Below are positions 8,504 through 16,602 of a stretch of DNA of 64,000 bases, piece after piece. Source of the DNA: Marinobacter sp. F4206 (GTDB lineage: Bacteria > Pseudomonadota > Gammaproteobacteria > Pseudomonadales > Oleiphilaceae); assembly GCF_019392195.1 (NCBI RefSeq), contig NZ_JAHXKI010000002.1, positions 1,364,001 to 1,428,000 on the forward strand, given 5' to 3'. The number at the start of each line of letters is the position of its first letter. Position 1 is the first letter of the stretch. A program made the translations under genes and the position numbers. The notes beneath the pieces were generated by a model. The model had not been told where the DNA came from. It saw only the letters and a list, made by a program, of their open reading frames with translations, and ran no database searches.

Positions 8504-9688
8504 TTAAACATCGGTGGCGGCAGGACGCGCCCGGGCCAGGGACCACAAACCAAGCACCGGCCCGGGAACCAGAAGCAGCACTACCCAGACACCAAGCTGG
8601 GCCCACAGGCCACTGGTCAGCCAGATGGCCGGCAGCGTCAGACCAAATCCAACCGCGTTCATCACCGCGAGAGACGAACCCACCGATTCCCGCGGTGCGG
8701 TCGCTGCGGCGAGCGCGGAGAACTGCGGCGAATCGGCAATCACCGCAACCCCCCATACAAACAGAAGGGCCATCAGCATTTCCGGCGCCAGCCCACTCAA
8801 CCACGGGTACAGCAGGCAGACGGTCCCGGACAGCGCAAGAGCACGGGAGGCCACCCACTCACTGCCTTTGGTGCGGCTGAGTCTGCCACCACCGATGCAA
8901 CCGGCCGCACCGATTCCGATGATCGCAAACGCAAACCAGGGAATCAGGCCGGCTCCCAGCCCCATTCGGTCCAGTTCGCGACCGATCAGCAGGGGTGTAA
9001 GCGTCCAGAACGCGTAGAGCTCCCACATATGGCCAAAATAGCCACCGGAGACCGCGCGGAATCTGGGTATGCGCAACGCCGCCAGGCCCTGACTTAAAGG
9101 CAACGGGCCATTGCTTTTGGGCAGATGCGGGCCGTCACCCAGCATAAACACCAGGGTGCCCCCAGCCAGAGCCAGCACAGAGGCGGCGAATAGCGGCCAC
9201 TCCCAGGGCATCCCGAAGGTGGCACCCCGCATCAGGTGCGGCAGCGCCGTGCCCAGGGTGAGCATGCCCACCAGCCACGCCAGGGCCGCGCCGGCGTATT
9301 TCGGAGTCCAGGCGATCACCATTTTCATCCCGAGGGGATAGATGCCGGCCAGGCACAGACCGGCGGCGAATCGCAGGAGAAAATCGAGCGGCGGCAAACC
9401 TGCGGCGAAAACAAACCCGCCATTGACCAGGGCACCCAGCAGACTCGACACGGCAAAGATTCGGCTGGCGCCGAAGCGGTCCGCCAGACCGGTCACCGCA
9501 ATGGTTAGAGTCCCCGCGATAAACCCCGCCTGAACCGCCAGCGTCAGCCGACCCAGGTCGGTTTCCGTCAACCCCAACTGCGCGGATAGCGACAGCCAGA
9601 CGCCATTGATGCTGAACCAGAGCGAGGTGCCGAAGAGCTGGGCCAGCACAATGACAGGGAGCGGAAAACGTTTTAGCAGGTCGGTCAT
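8504..9688 (-). CDS. MFS transporter (12-helix)
   Basis: A 394-residue membrane protein with two sets of about six hydrophobic segments. The first loop has GLADRFGASRIF, matching the MFS GxxxDRxGRR-type motif between helices 2 and 3. The N-terminus PLPVIVLAQLFGTSLWFSINGV marks helix 1. The substrate cannot be told. The ATG lacks a clear Shine-Dalgarno sequence: just upstream on its strand is the 9-base repeat AGACACCAA, and further up a strong hairpin, so translation or transcription of this gene may be controlled there. Confidence 0.8.
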   Translation of the reverse strand: MTDLLKRFPLPVIVLAQLFGTSLWFSINGVWLSLSAQLGLTETDLGRLTLAVQAGFIAGTLTIAVTGLADRFGASRIFAVSSLLGALVNGGFVFAAGLPPLDFLLRFAAGLCLAGIYPLGMKMVIAWTPKYAGAALAWLVGMLTLGTALPHLMRGATFGMPWEWPLFAASVLALAGGTLVFMLGDGPHLPKSNGPLPLSQGLAALRIPRFRAVSGGYFGHMWELYAFWTLTPLLIGRELDRMGLGAGLIPWFAFAIIGIGAAGCIGGGRLSRTKGSEWVASRALALSGTVCLLYPWLSGLAPEMLMALLFVWGVAVIADSPQFSALAAATAPRESVGSSLAVMNAVGFGLTLPAIWLTSGLWAQLGVWVVLLLVPGPVLGLWSLARARPAATDV

Positions 9689-9690
9689 TG

Positions 9691-9765
9691 TTGGTGTCTT
9701 TTATGCAAGCGATGGGCGAAGCCTAGCCCCGGCGGGCCGGCTTCGCCCATGCTACTTTGGTGTCT
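9691..9765. repeat. 12-bp-stem hairpin flanked by 9-bp direct repeats
   Basis: TTGGTGTCT occurs at 9691-9699 and again at 9757-9765. Between them lies a perfect 12-base inverted repeat, ATGGGCGAAGCC at 9712-9723 and GGCTTCGCCCAT at 9739-9750, with a 15-base GC-rich loop. It occupies the leader shared by the divergent MFS and outer-membrane-protein genes. It could be a regulatory stem-loop, or a small inserted element with a target duplication; the sequence alone does not decide. Confidence 0.6.
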
Positions 9766-9858
9766 GGTAAGCCATTGGCAAGACTCGTGGAATCTGCAAT
9801 GGTTATATCGTTACACGGAATCCTTCCAACAACCAGCCACCCATTCCGGGATGCACCT

Positions 9859-10485
9859 ATGAGCCTCCGAATCCTCACAGCGGTCCTGGTCGCGCTGACC
9901 CTGACAGCGACTCCCGTAGCTGCTGAAATTGGCCTGTCGCCGTTTGCCGGTTTTCGCATGAGCAGTTCAGTGGATATCGAGACCGCCGGCGCGAGCACGG
10001 CGGACCAGATCGACTTCCGGGATTCCGTAAGCCAGGGCCTCGTCCTCAATTTCGATCTGCCAGAACCCGGCAAGCAGGGGGAACTTTACTTCGGTCGGCA
10101 ACGCACCTCGGCCAGGCTCGACAACGGCCTGTTTGCTCCGGGCACCGACTCGATCGACCTGACCATTTACCAGCTCCAGTTCGGAGGCCTGTATTTTCCC
10201 AGTGGCAAAAACCACGGCGGGTTTGTCTCGGGCGTGCTGGGCGTTACCCGCCTCGAACCGGAGGATTCAGGGTACGAATCCCACCACCGTGCAGCCCTGT
10301 CCCTCGGCGGTGGGTATCAGTTTTTCCTGACCGAACAATTGCATCTGAGGCTGGATCTTCGCGGCATTTACACCGCACTGAACTCGGGAGGTTCTGCATT
10401 CTGCTCCGGTGGATGCGAACTCAGGTTCGACAGCAGCGGCTACTTGCAGGTGGAAGCTGGCGCCGGGCTGGTCATTCGTTTCTGA
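9859..10485 (+). CDS. Small outer-membrane beta-barrel-like protein
   Basis: A 208-residue protein with a clear signal peptide (residues 1-22, ending in PVAA before EIG). The rest has alternating polar/hydrophobic strands (for example TIYQLQFGGLYFP, LSLGGGYQFFLTEQLHLRLDLRGIY) and ends in Phe (LVIRF), the pattern of an outer-membrane barrel of about eight strands. A cysteine pair, FCSGGC, sits in a late loop. I chose the ATG at 9859 because the signal peptide starts there; the open frame runs further upstream without coding character. No family can be named with confidence. Confidence 0.75.
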   Translation: MSLRILTAVLVALTLTATPVAAEIGLSPFAGFRMSSSVDIETAGASTADQIDFRDSVSQGLVLNFDLPEPGKQGELYFGRQRTSARLDNGLFAPGTDSIDLTIYQLQFGGLYFPSGKNHGGFVSGVLGVTRLEPEDSGYESHHRAALSLGGGYQFFLTEQLHLRLDLRGIYTALNSGGSAFCSGGCELRFDSSGYLQVEAGAGLVIRF

Positions 10486-10597
10486 CGCCGACTCCAGCCC
10501 CGGGCCGGCATCCACCGGCTCATCTGTTCAGCCCACCGCCACCCTGCTACTATCGCGGCCACGTTTCTGACGCCTTGAATTTAAGGGAATTTACGCA

Positions 10598-11395
10598 ATG
10601 GACTTTTTCCAGGCCCTTTTCCTCGGCCTTCTACAGGGGCTGACCGAGTTCCTGCCCATTTCGAGCTCTGCCCACCTGATCCTGATGCCTGCCTTCTTCG
10701 GCTGGACCGATCAGGGTGTGGGTTTTGATCTGTCGGTTCACCTGGGCACCCTGCTGGCCGTGGTGCTCTACTTCCGGCGCGATGTCTTCGGCATTGCCCG
10801 GGACGGCCTTTTCTCGATGGCCCAGCGCAGGCTCGTGGGCCAGGGGGCGCTGGCCCTGTACCTGGTGATCGGCACCATACCGGCCGGACTGGCGGGATTG
10901 GCGCTACTGGACCTGATCGATAACGAGCTGCGAGCGGTGGAAGTGATCTTCGCCACGACCCTGATTTTCGGGGTGTTGCTCGGCATCGCCGACTGGCTGC
11001 CGAAGCGCCAGCGCACCCTCGACCAGCTCAGCTGGAAAGACGCGGTTATCGTCGGTATTGCCCAGGCGATGGCCCTGGTGCCCGGAACCTCGCGCTCCGG
11101 AGTCACCATTACCGCCGGTCTGTTCCTGGGCATGACCCGGGAGACCGCCTCCCGATTCTCGTTCCTTCTGGCCATTCCCATTATTGTGCTGGCTTCAGCG
11201 GTGAAGCTGCTGGAAGTGGCCACCTCGGACGTCATCGTCGATTGGAGCGGTTTCCTGCTGGGCGGGGTCACCTCGTTCCTCATGGCGATCACCGCCATCC
11301 ATTTTTTCCTGAAGTGGCTGAACACCGTGGGCATGTGGCCGTATGTGGTCTATCGGATTATTCTGGCGGGCGTGATTTACGCCGTTCTGATGTAA
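10598..11395 (+). CDS. uppP: Undecaprenyl-diphosphatase UppP (BacA)
   Basis: A 265-residue integral membrane enzyme that dephosphorylates undecaprenyl diphosphate to recycle the cell-wall lipid carrier. Both signature regions are present: LTEFLPISSSAHL at residues 15-27 and PGTSRSGVTI near residue 165. Length equals the family norm, and the hydrophobic segments agree with the known multi-helix fold. It stands alone; cruciform repeat copy A begins 24 bases after its stop and separates it from the converging uvrD. Confidence 0.95.
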   Translation: MDFFQALFLGLLQGLTEFLPISSSAHLILMPAFFGWTDQGVGFDLSVHLGTLLAVVLYFRRDVFGIARDGLFSMAQRRLVGQGALALYLVIGTIPAGLAGLALLDLIDNELRAVEVIFATTLIFGVLLGIADWLPKRQRTLDQLSWKDAVIVGIAQAMALVPGTSRSGVTITAGLFLGMTRETASRFSFLLAIPIIVLASAVKLLEVATSDVIVDWSGFLLGGVTSFLMAITAIHFFLKWLNTVGMWPYVVYRIILAGVIYAVLM

Positions 11396-11418
11396 TCGGC
11401 AAAAGAACAGGGCTGGAA

Positions 11419-11528
11419 GCAGCGGTCCGGTAAGGCATTCCAAAACTGTGCGGAGCCATGGATGGCGGAGCTCAAGCGCCACATGGACGTGCTTGAGCGG
11501 GTTTTGGAATGCCTTACCGGACCGCTGC
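11419..11528. repeat. Cruciform intergenic repeat, copy A
   Basis: Perfect 28-base inverted arms (11419-11446 and 11501-11528) close a 54-base core. The core reads GTGCGGA, then the mini-hairpin GCCATGGATGGC, then a second hairpin with stem GCTCAAGC/GCTTGAGC around CACATGGACGTG. It lies between convergent uppP and uvrD. No T-tract follows either arm. The core is shared with copies B-D; the distal arm sequence is unique to this site. Confidence 0.9.
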
Positions 11529-11540
11529 CACCCACGACGA

Positions 11541-13706
11541 CTAGCAAGCCTCCAAAGGCGCATACGCCAGCACCAGCCACTTGGCACCGTCTTCGAAGTT
11601 CACCTGAACCCGGGTGTGGTGCCCAGTGCCCTCGGAATTCATCACAATGCCCTCACCAAACTTGGGGTGTCGTACCCGCTGACCGAGACTGAACCCGGAT
11701 TGCTGGGCCGAATCCTGGCTGAACAGGCTCTCGTTGGGCCGTTCAACCATCGCCGGGCGGGTAACCGTGTTGCGTAACCGCACTTCCTGCAGGCAGTCGC
11801 CGGGAATTTCCCGGACAAACCGGGACAGGGCGTTGAATTTTTCCTGGCCATACAAACGGCGGGATTCCGCGTAAGTGAGTACCAGCTTTTTCATCGCCCG
11901 GGTAATGCCCACATAGGCCAGCCGCCGCTCCTCTTCCATGCGCCCGGGCTCTTCCAGGGACATGCCATGGGGGAACAGGCCCTCTTCCACGCCAGCCAGA
12001 AACACCAGCGGAAATTCCAGGCCCTTGGCAGAATGAAGGGTCATCAGCTGAACGCTGTCTTCGTGCGCCTCGGCCTGGGACTCGCCGGCGTCCAGCGCGG
12101 CCTGGGCAATAAATTCGGCCAGCGGGTCGACGCCGTCGTCCACTTCGAAATCGGACAGGGCATTGACCAGTTCCTCCAGGTTTTCCACCCGGGCCTGGCC
12201 TTTTTCCCCTTTCTCGCTGGCGTGATAGTCCTTCAATCCGCTGTCTTCGATGGTCTGCTTCATCAGGCCATGGAGGGTGGCATCGCCGACCATGCCCGAG
12301 AGCCCTTCGATGATGGCAATGAACGATTGCAGGCCGGTCCTGGCCCGGCCTTTGACCTGGCCCGCCTCCAGTAGCCGTTCCGCCGACTCCCAGAGCGAGA
12401 TGCTCTGTTCAGTGGCGTATTCCCGCAGCTCTGCCAGGCTCTTGGCGCCGATGCCGCGGGGCGGCACGTTCACCACCCGCTCAAACGCGGCGTCGTCCCG
12501 ACGGTACTGAACCAGCCTCAGGTACGCGAGGGCGTTGCGGATTTCCTGGCGATCATAGAACCGCAGCCCCCCGTAAACCCGATAGGGAATGCCCTGGCGC
12601 ATCAGCGCTTCTTCCAGCACCCGGGACTGGGCGTTGGAACGATAGAGAATCGCCGATTCGCTGCGAAGGTTGCCGTCCTGAACCCAGGCCGAAATACTGT
12701 CGGCAATGTAGTTGGCTTCGTCCTGCTCGTTAAACGCGGCATACAGGCTGATGGGTTCGCCATCCGGCCCGTCGGTCCAGAGCTCTTTGCCCAGACGGCC
12801 CTGGTTATTGGCAATCACCGCGTTGGCCGCCTTCAGGATCATCTGGGTGGAGCGATAGTTCTGTTCCAGCCGCACCAGCCGGGCATTGGGAAAATCCCGC
12901 TGGTACTGCTGGATATTCTCGATCTTGGCGCCCCGCCAGCCGTATATGGACTGGTCGTCGTCGCCCACGACGGTCAACGGCACCCGATTGCTCGCCAGCA
13001 CCTGCAGCCAGGCATATTGAATGGTGTTGGTGTCCTGGAACTCGTCGACCAGAATGTGCTGGAACCGCTTCTGGTAATGGGCGAGCAACTCGGGCCGATG
13101 CAGCCAGAGTTCGTGGGAACGCAGCAGCAGCTCGCCAAAGTCCACCAGCCCACCCTGCTGACAGAGCTTCTCGTATTGGCGATAGATCTTGAGCATCACC
13201 GAGGTGAAATGGTCACCGGGGTTTTCCTGGATGTGGTCGGCCCGCAGCCCCTCGTCCTTCTGACTGTTGATGAACCACTGGGCCTGCTTGGGCGGCCACT
13301 TGCTCTCATCAATCTGGTTTTCCCGCATCACCCGCTTGACCAGCCGCAACTGATCGTCGCTGTCCAGCACCTGGAAATTCTCCGGCAAGCCGGCATCCTG
13401 CCAGTGCGACCGCAGCAGACGGTGGGCAATGCCGTGGAAGGTACCGAACCACAGCCCCCGGGCCGGGATATTCATCATCTGCTCGATGCGGTAGCGCATT
13501 TCCTTGGCGGCCTTGTTGGTAAAGGTCACTGCAAGAATCCCGGTGGGTGGCACCCGGTCGACCGTCATTAACCACGCTATCCGATGCACCAGAACCCGCG
13601 TCTTGCCACTGCCAGCACCCGCCAACACCAGCAGGTGATCGTTCTGGGCGGTAACGGCCTCGCGCTGGGCGTCGTTGAGGGGATCGATAATGTGGGAGAC
13701 ATCCAT
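11541..13706 (-). CDS. uvrD: DNA helicase II UvrD
   Basis: A 721-residue superfamily 1A 3'-5' helicase of nucleotide excision and mismatch repair. It opens with MDVSHIIDPLNDAQREAVTA, nearly the E. coli UvrD start. Walker A AGAGSGKT lies at residues 29-36, the DEFQDT box near residue 220, VVGDDDQSIYGWRGA as motif III, QNYRST as motif IV, and VQLMTLHSAKGLEFPLVF and EERRLAYVGITRA as motifs V and VI. The C-terminus has the Tudor-like tail (RVRHPKFGEGIVMNSEG). Length matches UvrD (720 in E. coli). The gene is monocistronic, between repeat copies A and B. Confidence 0.96.
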   Translation of the reverse strand: MDVSHIIDPLNDAQREAVTAQNDHLLVLAGAGSGKTRVLVHRIAWLMTVDRVPPTGILAVTFTNKAAKEMRYRIEQMMNIPARGLWFGTFHGIAHRLLRSHWQDAGLPENFQVLDSDDQLRLVKRVMRENQIDESKWPPKQAQWFINSQKDEGLRADHIQENPGDHFTSVMLKIYRQYEKLCQQGGLVDFGELLLRSHELWLHRPELLAHYQKRFQHILVDEFQDTNTIQYAWLQVLASNRVPLTVVGDDDQSIYGWRGAKIENIQQYQRDFPNARLVRLEQNYRSTQMILKAANAVIANNQGRLGKELWTDGPDGEPISLYAAFNEQDEANYIADSISAWVQDGNLRSESAILYRSNAQSRVLEEALMRQGIPYRVYGGLRFYDRQEIRNALAYLRLVQYRRDDAAFERVVNVPPRGIGAKSLAELREYATEQSISLWESAERLLEAGQVKGRARTGLQSFIAIIEGLSGMVGDATLHGLMKQTIEDSGLKDYHASEKGEKGQARVENLEELVNALSDFEVDDGVDPLAEFIAQAALDAGESQAEAHEDSVQLMTLHSAKGLEFPLVFLAGVEEGLFPHGMSLEEPGRMEEERRLAYVGITRAMKKLVLTYAESRRLYGQEKFNALSRFVREIPGDCLQEVRLRNTVTRPAMVERPNESLFSQDSAQQSGFSLGQRVRHPKFGEGIVMNSEGTGHHTRVQVNFEDGAKWLVLAYAPLEAC

Positions 13707-13818
13707 AGGGAATCGTTCGCTACTGGTTAAATAAACAGGAGTGGAAGTATAACAGGAGAAAAAAGGGATTTCCGCGCGGAAGGAGTATCAGAAAAGCCAT
13801 CAGCAAAAGTCAGAAAAA

Positions 13819-13926
13819 GCGCGGGGGATGATCCCCTCCAGGACTGTGTGTGGCCAGGGATGGCCACACCCAAGCGCACATGGATGTGCTCGTAGCGTGT
13901 CCTGAAGGGGATCATCCCCCGTGCGC
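13819..13926. repeat. Cruciform intergenic repeat, copy B (diverged)
   Basis: Arms at 13823-13844 and 13899-13920 match over 22 bases with one G-T type mismatch and include the internal palindrome GGGGATGATCCCC; GCGC extends them after a two-base bulge. The core has a nine-base hairpin GTGTGGCCA/TGGCCACAC and a six-base hairpin GCACAT/ATGTGC around GG. It lies between two minus-strand genes (gabD then uvrD), 92 or more bases from uvrD's start. Confidence 0.85.
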
Positions 13927-13961
13927 CCCCACCGTGGAGGGCCGTCGGCTTCCGTTTTCTC

Positions 13962-15413
13962 TTAAAAGCCTCTGGGCACCGTCTGGGCCTCAACAAACTC
14001 AAACAGGCCTTCCAGACCGCCCTCGCGGCCAATACCGGAGGCCTTCATGCCGCCGAACGGAGCTTCCGGCGTGGGACCGGTGCCGGTGTTCCAGCCACAG
14101 TGGCCGAAGCGCAAGCCGGCGGCCACGCGCTGGGCGCGCGCGGCATCGCCGGTGAAAACGTAGGAAGCCAGACCGAACTCGGTGTCGTTACCCGCGTCAA
14201 TGACCTCTTCTTCGGTACGGAACAACGCCATGGGAACCAGCGGACCGAAGGTTTCTTCGCGATAGCAGCACATGTCCCGATCCACGTCGGTGATCACGGT
14301 TGGCGGGAAGAACAGGTTATCGCCAAGGTCCTCCGGCTTCTTGCCGGCCACCAGCCCGGCGCCTTTCTCCAGCGCGTCCTCGAGATGGCGCTTGACCTTG
14401 TCAAACCCTGCCTGGTTGATCAGCGGACCGAGATCCACGTCACCGTTGATGCCGTCGCCCACGGTCATCCGGTTAACCCGTTCGGCAAGCTTCTGACCAA
14501 ACACGTCGGCCACTTTCTCATGCACGAAAATCCGGTTGGCACAGACACAGGTCTGGCCGCCACCCCGGAACTTGTTGGCAATCAGGTTATCCGCGGCCGC
14601 ATCCAGATCCGCATCGTCAAAGACAATGAAGGGTGCGTTGCCGCCCAGTTCCAGCGCCAGTTTCTTGACCTGCTCCGCGGTGTCGAGAATGAGCTTCCGG
14701 CCCACTTCGGTGGAACCGGTGAAGCTCAGCATGGGCACGTCCGGGCTCTCACACAGAACCTTGCCAATCACGCTGGCCTTACCCATCACCAGATTGACCA
14801 TGCCATCGGGCATGTCGGTGTGTTTGTCCATCAGGCTGAACAGGGCAATCATGGTCAGCGGCGTTTCGCTGGCCGGCTTGATCACCGACGGGCAGCCCGC
14901 AGCCAGCGCGGCCGAAAGCTTCTTGGCGATCATGCCAATCGGGAAGTTCCACGGAGTGATCAGACCGGCAACCCCGATCGGGCGGTAGTGAACCGTCCAG
15001 GTGCAGTCTTTCGGTTTCTCAGGAATCGTGTGCGCGTCCAGAGCCTGGATGTGCTTGGAGCAGTAATCGAAGAAACCGGCGGCATAATCGACCTCGCCCT
15101 GAGCTTCCTGCAGCGGTTTTCCGTGCTCCATGCAGAGGATACGGCCCACTTCTTCCTTGTTGGCCTTGAGCGCATCCCGGATATCTTCCAGCCACTTCCT
15201 GCGGGTCTCAATGGAGTAGGGTGTGGTCAGCCGAAGCGCCGATTTACCCGCAGCAACCGCTGCCTTCACCTCGTCCTCGGTCATCGAGGCCGCCTGCGCG
15301 ATCACCTTGCCCGTTGCCGGGTTGTAGACGTCAAACGTATTGCCATGGGCGTTGTCCGTCCAGCGACCGCCGATATAGCCAGTCAGCTTTTCCAGCAGTG
15401 GTGACTCGATCAT
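13962..15413 (-). CDS. gabD: NAD(P)+-dependent succinate-semialdehyde dehydrogenase
   Basis: A 483-residue aldehyde dehydrogenase that oxidises succinate semialdehyde to succinate in the last step of GABA breakdown. The catalytic Cys289 sits in GGGQTCVCANR, a second Cys291 follows as in E. coli GabD, and the general base Glu255 is in ALELGGNAPFIVFDDADL, a GabD hallmark. Substrate-pocket sequence FGPLVP and the C-terminal PFGGMKASGIGREGG complete the pattern. The ATG at 15413 has AGAGGAG upstream; the open frame extends 34 codons further without homologous character. It is divergent from a deacetylase-like gene, with a 17-base palindrome in the shared leader. Confidence 0.92.
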   Translation of the reverse strand: MIESPLLEKLTGYIGGRWTDNAHGNTFDVYNPATGKVIAQAASMTEDEVKAAVAAGKSALRLTTPYSIETRRKWLEDIRDALKANKEEVGRILCMEHGKPLQEAQGEVDYAAGFFDYCSKHIQALDAHTIPEKPKDCTWTVHYRPIGVAGLITPWNFPIGMIAKKLSAALAAGCPSVIKPASETPLTMIALFSLMDKHTDMPDGMVNLVMGKASVIGKVLCESPDVPMLSFTGSTEVGRKLILDTAEQVKKLALELGGNAPFIVFDDADLDAAADNLIANKFRGGGQTCVCANRIFVHEKVADVFGQKLAERVNRMTVGDGINGDVDLGPLINQAGFDKVKRHLEDALEKGAGLVAGKKPEDLGDNLFFPPTVITDVDRDMCCYREETFGPLVPMALFRTEEEVIDAGNDTEFGLASYVFTGDAARAQRVAAGLRFGHCGWNTGTGPTPEAPFGGMKASGIGREGGLEGLFEFVEAQTVPRGF

Positions 15414-15439
15414 CTCGGCTCCTCTTCTGTCAGTGCCTG

Positions 15440-15456
15440 CATGCCCTAAGGGCATG
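15440..15456. promoter_or_regulatory. 17-bp palindrome in the gabD/amidohydrolase divergent leader
   Basis: CATGCCCTAAGGGCATG is a perfect inverted repeat of eight bases around one central base, 27 bases upstream of the gabD start codon. It could be an operator or a short 5' stem-loop. No regulator gene is adjacent, so its partner is unknown. Confidence 0.5.
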
Positions 15457-15584
15457 GTTGCGTCGGTTGAATATGTCTTCCATAGTGGATGCTGATTCAC
15501 TGGCTGTAAAGTCAATGGCCAGGCTTTTGATCACCCTCCGACTGTGCCTATACTCGGAGAATCGAAAACCACGGAGGTCGGATA

Positions 15585-16598
15585 ATGAAAGCGTTTTTCC
15601 ATCCTGCTCAGGACCAGCATATCCCCAAGACCTACTTTACCCGCGGGCAGATGCGACAACCGCAGGAGGTCCCGGACCGCACCGGACAGATGCTGGAGGG
15701 CCTGAAGGAGATGGGAGTTCCGGTGCTGCAGCCCTCTGACCAGGGCGCCGCATCCATTGCGAAGGTCCATGACCTCGGTTACCTCCGCTTTCTGGAATCG
15801 GCCCACCGGCGCTGGGTGAAGATGGACGACTGGGGTGACGAGGTGATTTCCAACATCTTCGTGCGTTCCCCCAATCACCTGAACGGCATCCTGGCCGAGG
15901 CCGCCCGCTATCAGGCCGATGGCAGTTGTCCGATTGGCGAAAACACCTGGCACGCCGCTTACTGGTCAGCGCAGACTGCCCTGGGTGCGGCGGATGCCCT
16001 GATCGCCGGTGACCGCACCTCTTACGCCGTTTGCCGGCCGCCCGGCCACCACGCCCGAAAGGATGCCGCCGGTGGTTTCTGTTACCTCAACAACGCTGCC
16101 ATCGCCGCCGAGCACATGAAGAGCCGGTTCCCTCGCATTGCAATCCTCGATACCGACATGCACCACGGCCAGGGCATTCAGGAGATCTTCTACGACCGCA
16201 GTGACGTGTTGTACATCTCGATCCACGGCGACCCGACCAACTTCTACCCGGTGGTCACCGGTTTCGAGAACGAGCGGGGCGAGGGTGACGGCTTCGGCTA
16301 CAACATCAACATGCCCATGCCCCACGGCGCCTCGGAGGATGATTTCTTCGAAAAACTGGACGAGTCCCTGGCGGCCATCAAACTGTACCAGCCGGATGCC
16401 CTGGTCCTGGCCCTGGGCTTTGATATCTACAAGAACGACCCCCAGGCCAAGGTTTCGGTCACCTCAGAGGGCTTCTGCCGGCTCAGCTCCCACATCCGCC
16501 AACTCGGCCTGCCGACGCTGGTGGTGCAGGAAGGCGGGTATGACCTGGACGCCCTGAGCGAGAACGTCCAGCAATTCTTCAAGGGTCTGGCCGGCTGA
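15585..16598 (+). CDS. Histone-deacetylase-superfamily amidohydrolase, likely acetylpolyamine amidohydrolase
   Basis: A 337-residue zinc hydrolase. The paired histidines are in RPPGHHARKDAAGGFCYLNN (155, 156), the zinc ligands are Asp191 and His193 in DTDMHHGQG plus Asp280 in LGFDIYKNDP, and Tyr319 in EGGYD is the transition-state tyrosine. The N-terminal half has the loop and spacing of bacterial acetylpolyamine amidohydrolases, which remove acetyl from acetylputrescine or acetylcadaverine. The ATG has GGAGG at eight bases. Divergence from gabD supports a link: deacetylated putrescine feeds GABA and then succinate semialdehyde. The exact substrate is inferred. Confidence 0.85.
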   Translation: MKAFFHPAQDQHIPKTYFTRGQMRQPQEVPDRTGQMLEGLKEMGVPVLQPSDQGAASIAKVHDLGYLRFLESAHRRWVKMDDWGDEVISNIFVRSPNHLNGILAEAARYQADGSCPIGENTWHAAYWSAQTALGAADALIAGDRTSYAVCRPPGHHARKDAAGGFCYLNNAAIAAEHMKSRFPRIAILDTDMHHGQGIQEIFYDRSDVLYISIHGDPTNFYPVVTGFENERGEGDGFGYNINMPMPHGASEDDFFEKLDESLAAIKLYQPDALVLALGFDIYKNDPQAKVSVTSEGFCRLSSHIRQLGLPTLVVQEGGYDLDALSENVQQFFKGLAG

Positions 16599-16602
16599 CC
16601 GG

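Noticed and set aside
14100..15404. 434-codon plus-strand open frame opposite gabD
   Set aside because: Complement of a well-supported aldehyde dehydrogenase; no domain pattern of its own.
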